NCBI GenBank assembly: GCA_001898465.1 | Contig: MKTX01000004.1 | Span: 124,001-188,000 of the forward strand | Reading direction: 5' to 3' | Origin: Sphingobacteriales bacterium 39-19 | GTDB taxonomy: Bacteria > Bacteroidota > Bacteroidia > Chitinophagales > Chitinophagaceae | DNA: 64,000 nucleotides | Shown here: positions 47,420 through 59,100 of the stretch, piece by piece | Numbering within the stretch: the first letter of the stretch is position 1 | Layout: each line of letters begins with the position of its first letter | Made by a program: the position numbers and the translations under genes | The notes under the pieces: model-generated | The model's input: the letters and a program-made list of their open reading frames with translations, nothing else | The model's database searches: none | Told to the model about the DNA's origin: nothing

Positions 47420-50100
47420 TTACCTGAACTTATAACTAATTTCAAGCAAACCATACCGGGGTAAATTTCTATTGATTATTGACTTTTCAATAAAAGCGCC
47501 TTTATACCCATTGTAAACAGCTGTAGTATTGGTAATATTAATGCAGCTCAATTTCATGTTGACTTTATCTCTTTTTATATAATACCAAAAATATGTATTA
47601 ACGAAATAATAATTTTGATTATGAACAAAATAATTTGTTTTATAAAAATTTAATTTAGTTCCTATAGCCATTTTTTTACCAATAGTAGAAGAAAATAAAA
47701 CGAAGGGATTAAAAGTAGAAGTGCCAACATTCGCATTTAAATCCTGATTGAATAAATAATCTATGCCAAAAGAAGTATTTACATTTTTTCCAATGGATGG
47801 CCTTATAGAAAGGTTCGTGTTGTAAAATAGATTTTTTCTGTCTGCAATCTGGCCATTTACTATAGATGGGTTAGAAAATAACAATAAACTGTTTTTAACA
47901 CTTATGCCTGTATTGATTTTATATATGTACTTATCGTACTTAAAATAAAGATGATCTAAATCTTGATTTGCAGGTGTGAAGCTTTGTTGATAGTAATCAA
48001 AATCTTTAGCAAAAGAAATATTACTAATTAGGCTTTTAAACTGTGTAAAATGATACCAAGACAAAATAAAGCTAGCGCCCTTTTCAAATTTCCGATATGA
48101 ATAAGATACCATTAATTTTAAATTATTCAACCTTCCTTCTATATCCTCATTGTAATTAAAACTACGATACGAAGCTAATACAGGATGAAGAGTCTGCATG
48201 GCTAAATTAGGAAGTTCGTTATTATATCCAATATTTACTGAAATTTGATGCAAACTATTAAAATTATAAGACAAGTTAATATTAGGCACGAAATTTATCG
48301 CAGAATTTTTCTTTAAAGTTTTTGTCGAAAAATCATTAAATCTCTGTTGAAAAAATGATACACCGGCATCTACTGTAATGTTTAGTTTATTTAGTGAATA
48401 TGATTTACTATAATTTAAAATAGTATTATTTGATTGCAAACAAGCAAAGTTCAAATATGTACCTGGTAAAACATACTGGCCATTTTCAATATTTAACCCT
48501 AATGTTGAGTTGAGCTTTGAATTAATATTTGTATTTGAAATACTTAGCGAGTGAGTACGCCTATCATTCCTTCTGAATAAATATTTAAGTGACAATTTGT
48601 TGTAGTTAATACGGTTATTCACAGCCTGGTTTTGCATATTTGTTTTATAGACAGAATCAATATCCCTAAATTCATTTTGCTCTATGGTTAGTTTCTCAAA
48701 TTTAGTATCATAATTATTTTGTACCATTGCCTGCAGTGCCCTATTTGAATCTATCTTATGAGTAAAAAAAACACCTGCTGAGAATCGATTAAATAAATTG
48801 TTTACTTCAGTTACGTAATTAACAGGTGCCAATATAAGTTCTCCCATATTGTATTTTTTCTTATTGTATGCAGTTGCAAATAGGATTTGATTTTTTTTAT
48901 TTTGAAAGGTGAATTGCAAATGATTGTTTAGAAATAAAGGACTAAATAATTTATTAGAATTTTCCAGGAACGAAAAATTAGAATTCGTGAGGTTGGTAAC
49001 AGATACATCTTTAAACTGGGATATTTTATCAGAATAAACATCTGCAAAATATTTCAAATTTAGATGCTCATTTAATTTGATACTGTTATTTAAAACCAGC
49101 ATTTGAGATCTATTAAACAAAGTATTTTGTGCATTTGAAAAGAGGGCCTGGTAAATAGCTTATCTTCAGTTATATAATTTGGCATTACACTCTTGTCGAA
49201 ATCATTATCTTTTATCTGGTCAAATTCCTCAGTACCCAAAATTTCATTGTAAGGACTTTCGCCGATATTATTTTTACTGGCAATGCCCATTGTTTTTATA
49301 AAGCTATTAAACACAAAGATGTTTCCCGTAAAACTATACCTATCCTTTATACCAGCGCTAGCTTTGAAACTCCCAAAAGTTTTCAATTTTTTAGGGTTTT
49401 TAAGTTTTAAGTTCATAACCTGCCTATTGCTATTAGATAAATCTTTTAAAAGAGAGTTACTGTTATATTTGTCTATAATCTCCACCCTATCTATCATTCC
49501 CGGCTCAATGTTTTTAGAAATTTGCTTATAATTTTTAGTGAGTACATCTCCTTCTATTAAAACATTTTCTATCGGCTTACCATTGAACAGAATATTACCC
49601 GTTGCATCCACATCAAATCCAGGCATTTTCCTAAGCACATCTTCCAGGTTATTATCCAGTTTATTTTGAAATGAATTGATTTTAAAAATTGTAGTATCGC
49701 CATTTACAATAATGGGTTTTGTATGAACAATAACTTCTGAGAGTTGAATAGTCTTTGGATCTAAAATTATTGAATGTAAATTTTTATCAGAAAGCAAATC
49801 ATTTAGCAAAATTGATTTTTCAAAGTAACCAATTAAATTAAAAGTTAGATTTATTGGATTATGCTTTAGCGAATCATTTAAATTACAGACATCCAATAGA
49901 AAAGACCCATCATGTTTTGAGATAGAAAATAAATTATTTTGAGGAATATTTAAAGTAATAATTACAGATGACAGCTTGTTATTATTAGGCCCATATATTA
50001 CCCCAGACAATTTTATACATTTTTGGGCGTTTACATTAAAATAAAAACAAAATGAACTTAAAAAAATAAGTATTAATTTAATAGGAGTGTAGGTTTTCAA
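47420..50100 (-). pseudogene. TonB-dependent receptor-like gene broken by a -1 frameshift
   Basis: Two minus-strand frames (50100-49090 and 49120-47420) together make one receptor. The first has a signal peptide (ends NVNAQ), a carboxypeptidase-like domain, and a plug with LEDVLRKMPGFDVDATGNILFNGKPIENVLIEG (read in parts). The second is a beta-barrel ending YGLLEISYKFR. Adding one T to the TCTTTTC run (plus-strand A run 49138-49141) joins them through SFSNAQNTLFNRSQ into about 893 residues. Either the gene is inactive or the base was missed in sequencing. Start is probably TTG 50100. Downstream of GLPGLI; the region is AT-rich. Confidence 0.8.
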
Positions 50101-50124
50101 AACAACAGAATGAAAAATTAGTTT

Positions 50125-50973
50125 TTAGTTTTGCCTTATTTCCAATCCATAGAGGCCAATTTTGGTTTTTACCCTTGTATTTAAATCTACTTTATCGCTA
50201 TGTTCCTGGCTTTGCAGGGCTGCTTCCACTCCCTTCATTTGTTGATGCATTTCTTCATTCCTGTATTCCATATACTTCTGCAAGCTAATAGGTATGCCAC
50301 TTTCTACAAAACGAGTAACCGTTTCCTTTGTAGGATACTCAATCTCAGTAGCATAAAGTTTTACCTGTTGTTTAGTATCTTCCATTTCTAATATTAAACC
50401 GGGTAAGCCTTTAAATTTCCAGGGTCCTTCACTAATGGGGATTTCATTTGTAAACCATGCGATGTAACTCCTACCTCTAAAATCACAAGTTGCTTTCATG
50501 CATGTGTACTGCTGAATGATTTTAGATTCAATCGAAATTTTCCAATTTATTTGCGGTAACTTCTCCTTAGTAATTACATAATCATTGATCATCTTTTCCC
50601 TTACAAAAATTGAATCATTCGTTTTATCGAAATAAACGATATTACCAATAGTGTCAAATCTTTTTCCAGACCCGATTGTATATTTATTGGTACCACTCTT
50701 TTTTTCATTTAGAATATTTTCCATGGTTATCCCTTCTGGTTTTGGAGTCAAATTTCCAGGTAGTTTTGCAAAAACATAACTTGAGGCATTGTTATCCCCT
50801 ATTAAAACTGCTTCTCTACCCATAGTATCAGCCAATACTTTGGTTGTGTCCATTTGTAAACAATGCCTGTAAATAATTTTATACCTGTTTGTTTGAGCAA
50901 AAGTGCCTAAAACACTAACTTGGCAGATGATAAAAAAACAAAGGTAAATTGTATAAGACGATAATTGTTTCAT
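50125..50973 (-). CDS. GLPGLI family protein
   Basis: 282 residues with a signal peptide (ends TFAQT). The family signature is complete: AWFTNEIPISEGPWKFKG runs into GLPGLI at residues 189-194. Members are exported proteins found only in Bacteroidota, often beside TonB receptor-like genes and small exported peptides, as here; function is unknown. It starts 42 bases after the small exported protein and ends 24 bases before the receptor gene. Confidence 0.92.
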   Translation of the reverse strand: MKQLSSYTIYLCFFIICQVSVLGTFAQTNRYKIIYRHCLQMDTTKVLADTMGREAVLIGDNNASSYVFAKLPGNLTPKPEGITMENILNEKKSGTNKYTIGSGKRFDTIGNIVYFDKTNDSIFVREKMINDYVITKEKLPQINWKISIESKIIQQYTCMKATCDFRGRSYIAWFTNEIPISEGPWKFKGLPGLILEMEDTKQQVKLYATEIEYPTKETVTRFVESGIPISLQKYMEYRNEEMHQQMKGVEAALQSQEHSDKVDLNTRVKTKIGLYGLEIRQN

Positions 50974-51015
50974 TTAAAAAATTAGTTTAAGAAAAGGGTA
51001 AGAGAAAATCAAATA

Positions 51016-51333
51016 TTAATCCGCTAAATTAAATGTATAACACCTAATTGTAATGGTATAAGTATAAATACATGAACCATCTGGCGTATTGCAGTTTACA
51101 CTCTCTAAAACCGGCTCATCTGCAAAGCAAATTGTAGTTTGGAGATACTTGGTAAAGTCATTTTTAGTTAAAGGTGATTTTGATTTGATAATAAATACTT
51201 TATCCTTCGCAGGCTTTTTAAAATTAGCCATATTTTGAGTTTTTCTTTCTGGCACAGAATTAAAACTATATGCAAAATAAGCTGTTGGAAGGAGAAAACA
51301 TAATAGCATAATAAAGAAAATAATTTTTTTCAT
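51016..51333 (-). CDS. Small exported Cys-containing protein
   Basis: 105 residues: N-terminal signal-like helix (KKIIFFIMLLCFLLPTAYFA), then a mature part with four Cys (69, 81, 88, 98) in a C-terminal module CNTPDGSCIYTYTITIRC. No family recognised. It is first in a unit with the GLPGLI and receptor genes, so it may be their cargo or partner; this is inferred from position only. Confidence 0.7.
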   Translation of the reverse strand: MKKIIFFIMLLCFLLPTAYFAYSFNSVPERKTQNMANFKKPAKDKVFIIKSKSPLTKNDFTKYLQTTICFADEPVLESVNCNTPDGSCIYTYTITIRCYTFNLAD

Positions 51334-51556
51334 AAATGTCTCTTTAGTTTTGTTAAATAATTAATTAATTAATTCTCTTACCCCTTAGATTAATTAGAAT
51401 CAACAAAATTGCTATTGTTATATATATATTTTCAGGCTTTATAAGCATAGAAATAGGCTAATTAAGCATACTCTAAAAAAAATATTTAGATTGGAACTTT
51501 ATTTATTATTTTACAATACAAACACCCTGATTTAAACTTTTTTAATCCCTATTTTT

Positions 51557-51778
51557 ATGTATAAAGTAAATACGAAGAAATTAAAATCTATAAGGATAGC
51601 CAAAGGATTTAGCCAGATTGCTATTGCTGAATTACTATTTATGGAACAAACAACCTATTCTAAAATTGAAAATGGGAAAAACGGCCTAAAAATGGACACA
51701 GCATTTAAAATTGCAGAAGTACTTCAAATTTCATTAGAAGATTTTATAGAACCCCCGGTACCAAAACCTACAAAATAA
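51557..51778 (+). CDS. Xre-family HTH regulator
   Basis: 73 residues, a single helix-turn-helix domain: LKSIRIAKGFSQIAIAELL, MEQTTYSKIENGKNGL, then a helix MDTAFKIAEVLQISLEDF. No effector domain. It is divergent from the small exported protein/GLPGLI/receptor unit and is the obvious candidate for its control. Confidence 0.9.
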   Translation: MYKVNTKKLKSIRIAKGFSQIAIAELLFMEQTTYSKIENGKNGLKMDTAFKIAEVLQISLEDFIEPPVPKPTK

Positions 51779-51928
51779 CTATAGGAAATTTTATTTTTAT
51801 CTTTTATTTAGCTCAGGCAGGCAGGCTGTTGAACGGAGCGTCGCCAATGCAGCCGCTTCATGCAGGTATGCCGGTACAAAAAAACCATTGAAAAATCAAT
51901 GGCTTATACATTTGTTATTTAGATAAAA

Positions 51929-53851
51929 TTATTTCTGCAATATTTTTACAGAAACTGCAGAACGGATTTCGGCTGCAATACTTTCCGCATCTAAACCAAT
52001 TTCTTTATATAGTTCTTTGGGTGTACCATGTTCTACCAACCTGTCTGGTATGCCCATTATTTTTACATCGGCTTTATATCCGTGTGTATTCATAAACTCC
52101 AGTACGGCGCTTCCAAAACCACCTACTATTGTTCCATCTTCTACCGTGATTATTTTTTTGAACTTGCCAAACACTTCGTGCAGCAATTCTTCATCCAAAG
52201 GTTTGGCAAAACGCATATCGTAATGCGCCGGGTTAATGCCATCTGCTTTTACGGTGCGAATTGCGGAGGCTGCAAAATTTCCGGGATGGCCAAAAGAAAG
52301 TATGGCTATTTCTTCACCATCTTTTATTTTTCGGCCCTTGCCTATTTGTATTTCTTCAAATGGGGTGCGCCATTCCGGCATCACGCCTTCTCCCCTTGGG
52401 TAGCGGATTACCATGGGTAATTTTGTAGATTCTAATTGTGCTGTGTACATGAGGTTGCGCAATTCTTTTTCATTCATGGGTGCACTTACAACCAGGTTGG
52501 GTATGCAGCGCATATAGGCTATATCGTAACAGCCATGGTGCGTGGGTCCATCTTCGCCTACCAGGCCGGCACGGTCTAAGCAAAAAACAACCGGCAATTT
52601 TTGTATGGCTACATCATGTATTACCATATCATAAGCCCTTTGCATAAAAGAAGAATAAACATTGCAAAACACCTTCATCCCTTGTGTGGCCAGTCCGGCG
52701 CTTAGTGTTACTGCATGTTGCTCACAAATGCCCACATCAAAAGCACGGTCAGGCATTTTATCCATCATAAACTTTAAGGAAGACCCACTTGGCATTGCCG
52801 GGGTGATGCCCATAATTTTTTTATTTTTTTCTGCCAGTTCAATGATGGTATGGCCAAATACATCCTGGTACTTGGGTGGCTGTGGCAACTCGTAAACTTT
52901 CTTTTTTATTTCGCCGGTAATTTTATCAAACAGGCCAGGTGCATGCCATTTGGTTTGATCTTTTTCTGCCAGTTCATAGCCCTTTCCTTTCACCGTTTTT
53001 ATATGTAATAATTTAGGGCCCGGAATTTTCTTAAGGTCAGCGAGGGTTTCTGCCAGCTTCACTACATTATGTCCATCAATGGGGCCAAAATAACGAAGTT
53101 TTAAAGCTTCGAATAAATTACTGCTCTTGCTTACCACCCCTTTGATACTGGCTTCCAGTTTGCTTGCCATTTCACGGCTAAAGTTTTTTCCTATGGGTAG
53201 TTTGCCCAATGCCTTCCATACATTATCCCGCATATCGTTATATGTTTGCGAGGTAGTGATATCGGTAAGGTATTCTTTAAGCGCCCCTACGTTGGGGTCA
53301 ATACTCATACAGTTATCATTTAAAATAATGATAAGGTTAGAGTTTTCGATACCGGCATGGTTCATGGCTTCAAATGCCAGCCCGGCTGTTAACGATCCAT
53401 CGCCTATTACGGCAATATGCTGCCTGTCTTTTTCACCTTTATAATGGCTTGCCATGGCCATACCCAGGGCTGCCGAAATAGAAGTAGAGCTATGGCCCAC
53501 TCCAAAAGTATCATATACACTTTCGCTTCGCTTGGGAAAGCCACTGAGGCCGCCGTACTTGCGGTTGGTAATAAAATTATCCCTTCTCCCGGTAAGTATT
53601 TTATGGCCATACGCCTGGTGGCCCACATCCCACACCAGCTGATCGTAAGGCGTATTGAACACATAATGCAGGGCCACACTAAGTTCCACTACGCCCAGGC
53701 TGGCGCCAAAATGACCGCCGTGTATGCTCACTACATCAATTATATATTGACGTAAGTCATTACATACTGCAACCAATTGATCTTTACCCAGTTTTTTTAA
53801 ATCATCCGGGTTATTAATATTCGCTAAGAGAGGGCCAGGCGTAATTTCCAT
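51929..53851 (-). CDS. dxs: 1-deoxy-D-xylulose-5-phosphate synthase
   Basis: 640 residues. The thiamine diphosphate motif [20 protein letters not shown] continues to NLIIILNDN; also [16 protein letters not shown] with the His near the active site, [19 protein letters not shown], and an [12 protein letters not shown] stretch. The enzyme joins pyruvate and glyceraldehyde 3-phosphate as the first step of the MEP isoprenoid pathway, feeding menaquinone and undecaprenol synthesis. Confidence 0.96.
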   Translation of the reverse strand: MEITPGPLLANINNPDDLKKLGKDQLVAVCNDLRQYIIDVVSIHGGHFGASLGVVELSVALHYVFNTPYDQLVWDVGHQAYGHKILTGRRDNFITNRKYGGLSGFPKRSESVYDTFGVGHSSTSISAALGMAMASHYKGEKDRQHIAVIGDGSLTAGLAFEAMNHAGIENSNLIIILNDNCMSIDPNVGALKEYLTDITTSQTYNDMRDNVWKALGKLPIGKNFSREMASKLEASIKGVVSKSSNLFEALKLRYFGPIDGHNVVKLAETLADLKKIPGPKLLHIKTVKGKGYELAEKDQTKWHAPGLFDKITGEIKKKVYELPQPPKYQDVFGHTIIELAEKNKKIMGITPAMPSGSSLKFMMDKMPDRAFDVGICEQHAVTLSAGLATQGMKVFCNVYSSFMQRAYDMVIHDVAIQKLPVVFCLDRAGLVGEDGPTHHGCYDIAYMRCIPNLVVSAPMNEKELRNLMYTAQLESTKLPMVIRYPRGEGVMPEWRTPFEEIQIGKGRKIKDGEEIAILSFGHPGNFAASAIRTVKADGINPAHYDMRFAKPLDEELLHEVFGKFKKIITVEDGTIVGGFGSAVLEFMNTHGYKADVKIMGIPDRLVEHGTPKELYKEIGLDAESIAAEIRSAVSVKILQK

Positions 53852-54274
53852 GAAAATTTTATTGTATGTAAAGATAAATTATTTTGATATAACTGAAATG
53901 GCTAATTATGAGGATTTTAACGGAAGAAGCGGTGAGAATGCGATGTATGAGATGTGACTGATGTTACAAATCATTTAGTGTTGAAATGTTTATCAGTCAC
54001 TTGGGGTGCTCTTTGAACATAACGCACTTCTTTTAATTTTGAAACTATAGTTTACTATACAATCAAAATACTGGCTTTATGTAGCTGCATTTATTTATCA
54101 GATATTTGATGAGTAATGCTATTCTTCTTTAAGCTCCTATCTTTTTTTAAAGTCTTTTGAGAACAGTTGTGTTCAATTGTTGCCTCCTATAAAAACAAAT
54201 GATTCAATCAAATTATTGTTATATTTGTTAATTGCTGAATATGTGCAACTGATTACCTGATAAACCTAATTATC
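53852..54274. other. AT-rich intergenic region before the papain-like/cyclase operon
   Basis: About 420 bases without a gene. A perfect 12-base palindrome, AAACTATAGTTT, lies at 54042-54053 and may be an operator. A TAnnTTTG box near 54220 probably serves the downstream operon. No small ORF or RNA gene was recognised in the rest. Confidence 0.5.
54220..54227 (+). promoter_or_regulatory. Candidate -7 box for the 54.3-61.3 kb operon
   Basis: TATATTTG fits TAnnTTTG, 47 bases before the first ATG. No TTTG was found at the standard -33 distance. Confidence 0.45.
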
Positions 54275-56074
54275 ATGATTTCCATTTCACCCTCTTACAG
54301 AAATCCGGTATATCATTTTCATGGCCCATCTACATTTAATAGTCCTTATTCCATTACTGACCAGGCATTAAAAAATTATGGAGTTGCCCGTGAATTGTTC
54401 GGCAGCACAAATATCATTTTAAGCCAGGATGATCTTTTCAACGTAAAGGATTATCAATATGCAGTATCGAAAGATGCCAATGGGAATGTCACTGCTGTTG
54501 GTATGTATTTTCTACCTGTAAGTGACAATTCATTTGTAATTGACCTTAACGGGAATCCTGTAGCTGGCAGCCAGATGGTGGATGATTTTATCCGAAGCAA
54601 GAGCGGCCTTGGACCCACCGATGATATATATGCATTGATCTCTTATATGCATCCGGAATTAAACTCAGGCAGCATTCAGGCGTTGTCTCAAACCGATAAA
54701 AATGTGCTTGGCTTTACACACATGGGTGCCTATATTGGAAAAGGGATTACTAGTAATTCTCCCGTTGCTTATCATGATCACCGGTTTGGTTGTGCCTGGG
54801 GCGGTGTCATCGGAACCAATTATGGGTATCCATGTAATATCCATATTGTTGGATTAAAAGGAGTGAACCAGAGTGTTTTTAACCGCAATTGTCAGTTGGT
54901 AGATATGCTGGTAGGACACGGACTTGAATTTCCGGGAAACTACCAGGACTCTATGTTCAGGCCAGTTTTTGTAAATGCCGCATTAATGTACTACCGGGAC
55001 TGGCTAATGCAGGAAGCTTACCTGATAAATGATCCAACATGGTATTTCTATTGCGCTGCCAATAAACTCACCGTTTTAAATATTGCCTGTAACCTACCAC
55101 ATAATTTAAAATCTTTCCAGGAAGTATATGGAGAAACAGAAGGCACTACGCTTTGGAATCAATTTCTGAACAGGTACACAAATGTAACCGGCTTTAGTTT
55201 TGACTATTACCCTGGTTTAGAAACTGATTTTATACCTCTTTGGAAACAAGAAGGCCTCTCTGCTAAAGATATCACCCCCTTTACTATTCAACAATACAAT
55301 GCATATGACCAACATAGAAGAGAGGGTACACCTTATAATGGGCCCGAACCTGTGCCTGCTCCAAAAGCAGTAGTATGTGAGGCACAATCAACAGCAGATC
55401 TCATTTATGAATTCATCCAGATCTATGCCGATCCTTATGACGCAGGCCCCCTTGCTACACTCGGCGTACTTTGGGGCTGGAAGCAACCGGTGTTGCAGAG
55501 AACCGGCATTCCCGAAATTGAATACCTTGTATATGCATTGGGCATTTTTCAAAAATTAGCGTATGAATATGCAAGAACCGGTGCTGCAGCAATACCTGCC
55601 CCTTCCTGGGAAGAGAGTCAATGGTTTTGGGCAACTTATAATATTTTACTAACCATTTTTGGTGGAACAGGAAATAAGACAGCTAATCTTCAAGGCATCC
55701 AGGAGGTACAATCATTGATAGATATGGATATGAAAGCATTTGATCTGGCAAAACTCTCTGTATCTTCTCAACCACCAACTGCTGAGATGCTGGCTGTTTA
55801 TACATTACTGGATGTTAGTGAAAAATGGAATACGATTATGGCAGGAGGAATAATATCCAATCAGGATGCCTATAGTGAGTTCATGGAATCGGCTAAAACT
55901 GTTTTTGATGAGGCTGAAAAAATAGTGGTGAAGAATCCTGGCAAAATACAATACAATATACTTCCCGCATCATTCAACCTTATTTCAAACGGACTTTATG
56001 GTAAAAATGAACTGGTAAATGTAGAAACTATTTGCACAGCAGTTGATATTAGTGAAATGCAGTTGAATAAATAA
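54275..56074 (+). CDS. Uncharacterised 599-residue protein, possible permuted-papain fold
   Basis: No signal peptide, so probably cytoplasmic unless exported by an unusual route. I do not recognise the family. Residues 147-156 read FTHMGAYIGKG (His149), similar to the HxGxYxGxG start of permuted NlpC/LRAT/DUF4105-type folds, and residues 202-210 read FNRNCQLVD (Cys206), similar to their NC(Q/E) helix. His first and Cys second, about 57 residues apart, is the order expected for a permuted papain fold. The remaining 350 residues are helical with Trp-rich parts and no known domain. First gene of a four-gene operon; 27 bases separate it from the kinase-cyclase gene. Confidence 0.6.
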   Translation: MISISPSYRNPVYHFHGPSTFNSPYSITDQALKNYGVARELFGSTNIILSQDDLFNVKDYQYAVSKDANGNVTAVGMYFLPVSDNSFVIDLNGNPVAGSQMVDDFIRSKSGLGPTDDIYALISYMHPELNSGSIQALSQTDKNVLGFTHMGAYIGKGITSNSPVAYHDHRFGCAWGGVIGTNYGYPCNIHIVGLKGVNQSVFNRNCQLVDMLVGHGLEFPGNYQDSMFRPVFVNAALMYYRDWLMQEAYLINDPTWYFYCAANKLTVLNIACNLPHNLKSFQEVYGETEGTTLWNQFLNRYTNVTGFSFDYYPGLETDFIPLWKQEGLSAKDITPFTIQQYNAYDQHRREGTPYNGPEPVPAPKAVVCEAQSTADLIYEFIQIYADPYDAGPLATLGVLWGWKQPVLQRTGIPEIEYLVYALGIFQKLAYEYARTGAAAIPAPSWEESQWFWATYNILLTIFGGTGNKTANLQGIQEVQSLIDMDMKAFDLAKLSVSSQPPTAEMLAVYTLLDVSEKWNTIMAGGIISNQDAYSEFMESAKTVFDEAEKIVVKNPGKIQYNILPASFNLISNGLYGKNELVNVETICTAVDISEMQLNK

Positions 56075-56101
56075 TTCTGAAAATCAGATACCTGTTTTTG
56101 T

Positions 56102-59100
56102 ATGAGAAAATCTTTCTCCCTATATCACTGTTTTTATGGTTTGATGCTTATCTTATTAATAGTTGGATGCAAGATTAAAAATACCGAAGTTATCCGGTTA
56201 AAAAGCGGATGGGAATTTACAATACCCGGGAATAATATCTCAACTATAGATGCAGACAGTTTCGTTTTCAAACCAGTAAAAAAAATATCTGATCTTACCA
56301 CTGCAAGTCCTGCCGGAGGGGTGATCGTTTTACGAAAGATATTTACCCTGCCTGATTCCTTAATATCAATACCCATTTCGCTGATGCTGGGAAGGGTCGT
56401 AAAAGCAGACAGCACATTTCTGAATAATAGTTTTATTGGGGCAACTGGTAATTTTCCGCCAAATGTGACAAACCCATGGAACATAAATCGTTTATATGCA
56501 GTTCCCCGTGAGATTCTTAAAAAAGGACAAAATGAGTTACGGGTAAAAATTTATTTTGAAACGGGAAGAGGCGGAATCTTTGATATGCCGGTAATTGGTG
56601 AACGGAGGTATTTAATTGATTTCTCAAATTTAAGAACGTTTTATTATGTGGAAACGTATAGAATATCTTCGGTAATTAGTTTTATTGCCAGCATTATTTT
56701 CTTTATTATATTTTTAAAGCGCAAGAAAGACAGGCATTTTCTCTACTTTTCAATTGCGATATTTTCTTTTTCAATTTGGGGCACCTATCATTATATATGG
56801 TCTCTCCCCTTCTTATCAGACGTTTCCTTTTTTGATTCAATGTTATTTTCCAAAATTCTCTGGATTGCTTTATTTGGATTTGGATATTATAATTCAATCT
56901 TCTTGTACGCATTTTTGAATCGTTATAAATATAAGATGCAGCTTCGCATAGTAAAGGTGTTTTTGGTGATAACCATGCTCGTTTTAATCATTGCCTGGTC
57001 ACCTCAAACTTTAGAATTCTTCAGAAAGATCGCCCTATTGGGTACACTCATTGTACTTGGAAGCTATACTACATTCTGGATCATCTCTGCTAACAGGGGT
57101 AAAGTTCCATATGCACGGATTGTTCTTTTCTCTTTTATCATTTTAATATTATTATCCACTTCAGATATTCTGATCGACGTCTTTAATTTATACCTACCGT
57201 ATTCAGCTCCCATAGCAATACCTCTTTATTTATCCGGTATGGGTATCATTGTAATCAACCAATATATTAATGCCAATAATGAATTTGAGAGAATTTCAAA
57301 AGTGCTCGACGTTAAAAACATAGAGATAGAAAGAAAAAATATTAAGCTTACGAAGCTGGATGTATTAAAAGATCAGTTCCTGGCCAATACCTCTCACGAA
57401 CTTCGCACGCCACTTAACGGGATCATCGGCATTGCCGAATCCTTGATAGACGGCGCTTCCGGGCCATTGAAGCCATCCATGGTTAATAACCTGGATATGA
57501 TAGTAAATAGCGGAAAAAGATTGACCAACCTGATCGGTGATATCCTGGATTTCTCTCAAATAAAAAATGATAACCTTACCCTGTATTATGACGCAGTGTA
57601 TATGATTAAAATCACTGACCTGGTAATTGCGCTTTCCAGCCCGCTCATTGCGGGAAAACCAATCAGGATATTTAACGATATTAAAGATGATTTGCCACCT
57701 GTACACGGTGATGATAAACGAATAGAACAGGTGATGTTTAATATTATTGGCAATGCCATAAAATTTACACATTCCGGGGAGATAAGGGTGAGTGGAAAAG
57801 TGAAAGGAGATATGATTGAAATCGCTGTTTCAGATACAGGGATAGGCATTCCAAAAGATAAGATAGAAGATATCTTTAATAGTTTTGAACAACTGGAAAC
57901 CTCTTCCAATAACAGGTCTTACCAGGGTACCGGCCTGGGCCTGTCTATCTCCAGAAAAATTGTTGAACTGCATGGTGGGCAAATTAAAGTAGCATCTGAA
58001 CCCGGAAAAGGATCCATATTCCGGCTCACTTTTCCCAAAGGACATGAATCCGCTAAATCAACCAGGCCGGAGCCGGATTTTGAAAAGATCAGGTCAAAAT
58101 TTAAAACAGAAAATATTCCTGAAGATGAGATAACGGAACCTATTCTGGAAGCATCTGACATACAATATTCAATATTAGTGATCGATGATGAGCCAATCAA
58201 TCTCCAGGTGCTCACCAATCACCTGAAGTTGAATAATTACGGAGTGAAAACAGCCTTAAGTGGAGAAGAGGCACTATCATTAATTCAGAATGAAGGTCAG
58301 CCGGATATGATTGTGTTAGATGTTATGATGCCCATGATGTCGGGTTTTGATGTATGCAGAAAAATTCGTGAAATATATCCTGCCAGTAATATGCCCATCA
58401 TCTTACTAACTGCAAAAGATCGCATATCTGATTTAACAGAAGGCTTTGCTGCCGGTGCAAACGATTACCTTGTAAAACCATTCTCTAAAAAAGAATTGCT
58501 AACGAGAATTAAAACACACCTGAGTTTATCCCACATCAACAGGGCTTATAGCCGCTTTGTACCCAATGAGTTTTTAAAACTTCTTAAAAAAGAAAATATA
58601 ATCGATATCAAACTGGGCGATCAGATTCAATATGATATGACAGTGATGTTTTCGGATATCCGTGATTTTACATCGATGTCGGAAAAAATGTCACCCAAGG
58701 AAAATTTTGAATTTTTAAATGGTTACCTGGAGCATATCGGGCCAATCATAAGATCCAATAATGGATTCATCGATAAATATATTGGCGATGCCATCATGGC
58801 CCTTTTTCCTAATGGTCCTGATGATGCTGTAAAAGCTGCAGTAGAAATTGGGTTACAACTGGCAGCGTACAACGAAAATAGAACACAGCTTGGGCTGCCC
58901 ATCATTAAAACAGGTACGGGTATCCATACAGGGCCGATGATATTAGGCACGATCGGTGAAAGGGAACGAATGGAAAGTACGGTAATTTCAGATGCCGTAA
59001 ATCTTGCTGCCAGGCTTGAAGGCCTTACGAAATATTATGGGGTTTCTTTATTGCTTACTCAATCTACTTTTGAAAAATTAACTTCTCCTCATGATTATCA

